The notes under the pieces: model-generated
Database searches by the model: none
What the model was told of the DNA's origin: nothing
The model's input: only the letters and a program-made list of their open reading frames with translations
Program-made: the position numbers and the translations under genes
Source: Microbacterium sp. zg-Y1090
Lineage (GTDB): Bacteria; Actinomycetota; Actinomycetes; Actinomycetales; Microbacteriaceae
Direction of reading: 5' to 3'
Length of the DNA: 64,000 bases
Assembly (NCBI RefSeq): GCF_030246945.1
Contig: NZ_CP126742.1
Span: forward strand, 2,542,001 to 2,606,000
In this document: piece after piece, positions 60,500 to 64,000 of the stretch
Numbering within the stretch: the stretch's first letter is position 1
Layout: the number at the start of each line of letters is the position of its first letter

Positions 60500-61467
60500 G
60501 CTGTCCTCCTCAGTGCGCGCAGCGGTGTGGCCGCGCGAAGAATACGGGCGTCGCGATAGCGGACGCCGCCGCGCAGTCGCAGCGCCGCCGCTATCCAGAC
60601 GGTGACGGTGCGCTCCGCCGCCCAGGCGACGGCCCACAGGGTGTCGGTCCTGCGGAACCACGTCCGCCCGCCTCCACGGACGCGCCCCACCTCGGCGAGC
60701 GCGACGACCACAAGGGCCACCGGCACCAGCACCCGTGCGCCGCCCACCCTGACCAGCAGCGCGAGGGCCGGCAGCAGCGCCAGCTCCCGCACGAGGCGCA
60801 CCGGCTGCGCGAAATCGTCGTAGGCCTGCCGCACGCGCTGCTCGAAGAAGCGATTCACGCTCGACGGCCGACGCGGAACGTACAGATCGGATGCCACGTC
60901 GACCCGGCCGCCGGCAGCGCGCACGGTGCGCTCCAACTCCAGATTCTCGAACAGCACGTCGGTGTCGTAGCGGCCGTGCGGCAGAACACTGCGGCGCACG
61001 GCCACCGTGCCGCAGAAGTCTCCGCCCAGGGCGCGGTTGAGCAGGGTGCGCCCCGTGTCCCAGCGCGCGTGCCACGGCGCGGGGACGAAGACGTTCTGAG
61101 GACGCACGAGCTCGGCTCGGTCGAGTCGGTCGAGCGCCTCGGCCAGTTGCTCCCGGCCGTACCGCACGTCGTCGTCGGCGATCACGACCTTGTCGTGGCG
61201 GGCCAGGCCGAGACCGGTGACTGCGCCGCAGGCCTTGCCGTTGGCGCCCGAGACGGCCGGGGGCACATGGCGCAGGAACGGCCACGCGCGGGCGTGGGCC
61301 TCGAAGACGGCGACCTCCGACCCATCCACGACTGTCACGTCGATCATGGACGCCAGTGGCAGGAGGTATTCCGTCAACTCCCGAAGTCCGGCGTCATCGC
61401 TCCACCGCAACGGCAGCACGTACTCGCCGTGCAGCCGATCCTCAGTCGGTGGCTGTCCGGCGCTCAT
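60496..61467 (-). CDS. family 2-type glycosyltransferase, membrane-associated
   Basis: 323 residues starting at MSAGQPPTEDRLHGE. A GT-A fold (about 20-225) shows GKACGAVTGLGLARHDKVVIADDDVRYG with the DDD nucleotide-sugar motif, then NVFVPAPWHARWDTGRTLLNRALGGDF and LFENLELERTVRAAGG. Two or three hydrophobic segments follow (about 240-310). Acceptor unknown. It overlaps the diiron-protein gene by 26 bases and the CDGSH gene by four. Confidence 0.85.
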   Translation of the reverse strand: MSAGQPPTEDRLHGEYVLPLRWSDDAGLRELTEYLLPLASMIDVTVVDGSEVAVFEAHARAWPFLRHVPPAVSGANGKACGAVTGLGLARHDKVVIADDDVRYGREQLAEALDRLDRAELVRPQNVFVPAPWHARWDTGRTLLNRALGGDFCGTVAVRRSVLPHGRYDTDVLFENLELERTVRAAGGRVDVASDLYVPRRPSSVNRFFEQRVRQAYDDFAQPVRLVRELALLPALALLVRVGGARVLVPVALVVVALAEVGRVRGGGRTWFRRTDTLWAVAWAAERTVTVWIAAALRLRGGVRYRDARILRAATPLRALRRTA

Positions 61468-62509
61468 GCCATTCCTCGCGCAGCGCGCTCCGCCCCTGCT
61501 GCCAGGCGTGCAGGATGTGATCGCCTGCCCAGCCGTCGACCGTGAGGCAGGCCGCCGCGCCGAAGAGGATGTCCGGCAGCAGGTCGGGTTCGTCTTCGGC
61601 GAGCGCTCCGGCGAGGTCGCGTCCGGCGATCTGCTCGTGCACGGCGTCCGCCTCGACGTGCTCGTCGAAGTACGCCGTGACGTCCTCACCGAATCCGGCA
61701 CGCCGGAATCCGTCGCCGTAGTGCTTGTTGGGGATGGACGACGTCATCTCGAAGGCCGCGAGGTGCCCGACGATGGCCCCACGCAGGCGCCGGTTCAGCC
61801 CGAACATGGACATCATGTTCAGCGACGCCAGAGTGACCGCCGGCACCGCGTCGACGTACGCGCCGTACGTGTCGTCGAGGCCGGCGCCGCGCATCGTCGC
61901 GGCGAAGATGCCGGCGTGGGCGCGGTCGGGGTCGCCGCTGCCGTACTCGTCGAACTGGATCTCCATCATCGCCGCCTTCGCGCGGCCGGTCAGGCGCGGC
62001 ACCGCCCACGAGTGCGGGTCGGCCTCGCGCAGAGTGTAGATGCTGCGGTGCATGAGGAATTCCTGCAGCTGCGCGACGGATGCCGTCTTGGCCACGTACC
62101 TTGCCAGGCTCGGACCGGGCGTGGGTGCCGTGAGGGAGAACAGCAGCCGCGCGACGGCGTCGACGGTGGGCTCGGGCTGCGCCGGCACCGGCACCTCGCG
62201 GCGCAGCTGCGCCTCGAACGCGTCCTCCAGCAGCCGACGAGCGGCGAGCAGGCCCAGGTCCCACTCGCGAGCGACCGGAAGATCCGGCAGCGACCCGTAA
62301 TGGAGGGAGGAGAGAAGAAACAGCGACAGCTGCACGTCATCGTCGCGGACGACATCGTCGGCGAGGGCGAGGGCTGCGGCGGCCGCCTCGGGGGCGCCGG
62401 CCGCGGATGTGGCGTCGTCGGCCAGCAGCTCGAGGATCTCTCGGCTGAGCGGACCGCGTGCCGCGGGCCGGGCGGAGGTGTGCGGCTCAGCGGGGGCGTG
62501 AAGGGTCAT
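61442..62509 (-). CDS. heme-oxygenase-like diiron protein (iron-containing redox enzyme family)
   Basis: 355 residues starting at MTLHAPAEPHTS. The family blocks are LQEFLMHRSIYTLREADPHSW (Glu150 and His154), AAMMEIQFDEYGSGDPDRAH (Glu183, Asp187, Glu188) and YFDEHVEADAVHEQIAG (Glu283, His284, Asp288, His291), the likely iron ligands. Relatives include UndA, BesC and SznF, which oxidise fatty or amino acids; the substrate here is unknown. First gene of an operon with a glycosyltransferase and a CDGSH protein. The frame is open upstream but without family sequence. Confidence 0.85.
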   Translation of the reverse strand: MTLHAPAEPHTSARPAARGPLSREILELLADDATSAAGAPEAAAAALALADDVVRDDDVQLSLFLLSSLHYGSLPDLPVAREWDLGLLAARRLLEDAFEAQLRREVPVPAQPEPTVDAVARLLFSLTAPTPGPSLARYVAKTASVAQLQEFLMHRSIYTLREADPHSWAVPRLTGRAKAAMMEIQFDEYGSGDPDRAHAGIFAATMRGAGLDDTYGAYVDAVPAVTLASLNMMSMFGLNRRLRGAIVGHLAAFEMTSSIPNKHYGDGFRRAGFGEDVTAYFDEHVEADAVHEQIAGRDLAGALAEDEPDLLPDILFGAAACLTVDGWAGDHILHAWQQGRSALREEWHERRTATD

Positions 62510-62683
62510 CGTGGTTCCCGTCGGTGCGAGTGGCGACGCCCAGCATCGCAAGAACCGGGCGGCACCCGCATTCGCTTGACGCCCCGCCGTCGACTCGCTA
62601 TCGCCGCCGCGCGTCGCTAGCACCGCGTCCGGCCCGAGGACAACCCTCTCCCCGCGCGCACCGGCCCCGGCCAGCCTGGGCGC

Positions 62684-63421
62684 ATGTCGCCGCACACCCC
62701 GGTCCGGGCGGAGGTCGCTCCCGGCATCCATCGCCTCAGCCGCGCCCACGTGAACTGCTACCTCATCCACACCGACGACGGACTTCCGGGGATGTGGCGG
62801 GACCTGGTCGCGCTGCTCGCCGACCTGGGCGCGACCCCCGGCGACATCGATGCCGTCGTGCTCACCCACGGCCACTTCGACCATGTCGGCATGTCCCGTC
62901 GCCTCGCGACCGATCACGGTGTGCGCCACCTCGTGCACGAGCGCGACCGTCGCCTCGCGCGGCATCCCTACCGGTACCGCCATGCCGCCGCTCGCTGGGT
63001 CTACCCGTTCCGCCACCCGCGCGCGATCCCCGTCATCTCCCGCATGGCTGCGGCGGGGGCGCTCGGCATCCGGGGCGTCGACGCGACGGGGACGATCATC
63101 CCGGGCACCCCGCTGGACCTACCCGGCCACCCGGTCCCGGTCTTCACCCCCGGCCACACCGATGGCCATTGCGTGCTGTTCCTTCCGGAGCAAGGGATGC
63201 TGCTGTCGGGAGATGCTCTGGTCACCCTCGATCCGTACACCGGGCGCACCGGCCCCCGGATCGTGGCAAACGCGGCGACGGCCGATCCGGATGCCGCGCT
63301 GGCCTCCCTCGCCGCACTGGCGGAGACCGGCGCCGCCGCCGTGCTCCCCGGTCACGGCGAGGCGTGGGCGGAGGGGGCTGCTGCCGCGGTCGCGCACGCG
63401 CGCCGGGTCGGCGCTTCCTGA
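62684..63421 (+). CDS. metallo-beta-lactamase fold hydrolase
   Basis: 245 residues. LTHGHFDHVG (about 61-70) gives the HxHxDH zinc motif; FTPGHTDGH and LSGDAL are the later His and Asp, and LPGHGEAW the last His. The N-terminal strand carrying the usual Val-Asp-Ala/Thr-Gly motif is missing: NCYLIHTDDG is followed at once by LPGMWRDL, about seven residues short. CAGCCT six bases before ATG suggests a leaderless message. Substrate unknown. Confidence 0.88.
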   Translation: MSPHTPVRAEVAPGIHRLSRAHVNCYLIHTDDGLPGMWRDLVALLADLGATPGDIDAVVLTHGHFDHVGMSRRLATDHGVRHLVHERDRRLARHPYRYRHAAARWVYPFRHPRAIPVISRMAAAGALGIRGVDATGTIIPGTPLDLPGHPVPVFTPGHTDGHCVLFLPEQGMLLSGDALVTLDPYTGRTGPRIVANAATADPDAALASLAALAETGAAAVLPGHGEAWAEGAAAAVAHARRVGAS

Positions 63422-63518
63422 CGGCGGTACTCCCGCTCCGCGGCCACGTCAATCCCTTCCCGGACCCCGCGGCGCGTGCCTACGGTCGTGGCATCCATCC
63501 CGATAAAAGGAGGACACG

Positions 63519-63650
63519 ATGACCGAAGAGACCGGACACCCCAGCCAGGCCGAAGGCGACGACCCGGACCGCCCCAGCGACGCCGCGCAGGACGAGGGCG
63601 CCACCGGCCACCCTTCGCAGGCCGAGGGTGAAGACACCGACGACGCCTAG
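63519..63650 (+). CDS. 43-residue acidic protein with internal duplication
   Basis: ATG at 63519 with AAAGGAGG six bases upstream, a near-perfect ribosome-binding site, and stop TAG at 63648. The peptide starts MTEETGHPSQAEGDD; TGHPSQAEGxD recurs at its end (residues about 29-39). It is very acidic, has no hydrophobic run and is likely disordered. TACGGT at 63481-63486 could be its -10 box. I recall similar tiny acidic proteins in Microbacterium but no function. Confidence 0.72.
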   Translation: MTEETGHPSQAEGDDPDRPSDAAQDEGATGHPSQAEGEDTDDA

Positions 63651-63671
63651 AGCACCCGACGACCCGACCGC

Positions 63672-63989
63672 TCAGCCCGACACCGACTCCGTCGGCCGGC
63701 ACAGCTGCACAATGCGGCTGAGATGACCGGCCACCGCGACGGCGGGATCGGGCTGGGTGGGGTCGGAGGGCGACCGGCCGGCGACGGCGTGCGTGTAGCT
63801 GCCCACGGCGGATGCCGCCGACGTCGCAGCCGCCGCTGCCTCCGGCCCATCGGGCACGTCGGCGAGCAGTCCGCCGCAGGCGCGCAGGGCGGCCGCGAGC
63901 GCGCGGCCCGTGACGGCGTCGGTCCCGATACCCGGGTGCTGGGCAAGCACCTCGGTCACCTCCCGCACGAGCAGCGTCACGCGCTCCAA
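63672..63989 (-). CDS. hypothetical protein, possibly continuing beyond the window
   Basis: 105 residues if read from TTG 63989; an in-frame GTG lies three codons later, and the frame is open to the window edge, so the true start may be outside. The peptide is mostly helical and Ala-rich (REVTEVLAQHPGIGTDAVTGRALAAALRACGG) with GHLSRIVQLCRPTE near the end. No family recognised. Stop at 63672-63674, 21 bases from the converging acidic protein gene. Confidence 0.5.
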   Translation of the reverse strand: MERVTLLVREVTEVLAQHPGIGTDAVTGRALAAALRACGGLLADVPDGPEAAAAATSAASAVGSYTHAVAGRSPSDPTQPDPAVAVAGHLSRIVQLCRPTESVSG

Positions 63990-64000
63990 CGTCGCCCATG

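Noticed and set aside
63352..63999. 215-codon minus-strand frame across the acidic protein gene and window end
   Set aside because: It overlaps the end of the metallo-hydrolase gene and the strongly supported small gene, and its Arg-rich composition is that of a shadow frame.

Overview
The window is high-GC chromosomal DNA with a strong preference for the hexamer gatgcc/ggcatc, monomeric isocitrate dehydrogenase, DUF6350 (PerM-like) next to purN-purH, an F420-type (DDN family) protein and many start codons that sit 6 to 9 bases behind a TAnnnT box. Together these point to an actinobacterium of the family Microbacteriaceae, most likely Microbacterium or a close relative. This is inferred from gene content and style; no 16S gene is present.

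Layout. 1-3702: the 3' part of a homoprotocatechuate (4-hydroxyphenylacetate) meta-cleavage operon (hpaE partial, hpaD, hpaH, hpaI), interrupted by a cluster of dispersed palindromic repeats. 3824-8095: a large secreted subtilase and a small membrane protein. 8202-14385: one-carbon metabolism (glyA-folD behind a ZTP riboswitch), amino-sugar catabolism (nagA, nagB on opposite strands) and a GlcD-like oxidase. 14585-17583: L,D-transpeptidase, carbohydrate esterase and a GNAT protein, followed by a 41-bp tandem repeat array. 18052-26474: isocitrate dehydrogenase, a heterodimeric ABC exporter with an unusual two-ORF leader, and an ogt/Ada-AlkA alkylation repair operon. 26601-32854: a carbohydrate ABC importer operon with a GH130 enzyme. 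33077-38130: a flavin disulfide reductase, then purH, purN and a PerM-like gene. 38230-42315: purine permease, DDN-like protein and sucCD. 42465-46896: Rieske flavoprotein with a divergent TetR gene, a 0.6-kb repeat region and an AspT-type transporter. 46973-50353: an ATP-dependent DNA ligase and a LigD-type polymerase around an AI-2E permease. 50598-58580: SseB-like protein, acyltransferase/SGNH protein, PcrA helicase, YccF protein, a divergent tRNA-like element and an MFS exporter. 58599-64000: a MerR-controlled membrane gene, a HIRAN protein, an operon of heme-oxygenase-like diiron protein, glycosyltransferase and CDGSH protein, a metallo-hydrolase, a tiny acidic protein and a gene reaching the window edge.

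How the parts work together. FolD makes 10-formyl-tetrahydrofolate, which PurN and PurH consume; the ZTP riboswitch in front of glyA-folD senses exactly that shortage. Icd and sucCD, both TCA-cycle genes, share a 14-bp palindrome at their promoters, so a common regulator is likely. The ABC exporter at 20416-24032 has a ribosome-binding site plus 24-codon leader ORF, a hairpin, and a 42-codon membrane-peptide ORF that overlaps the first exporter gene; this looks like ribosome-mediated attenuation and is the best candidate here for an undescribed regulatory system. Several families of palindromic intergenic repeats fill the larger gaps.
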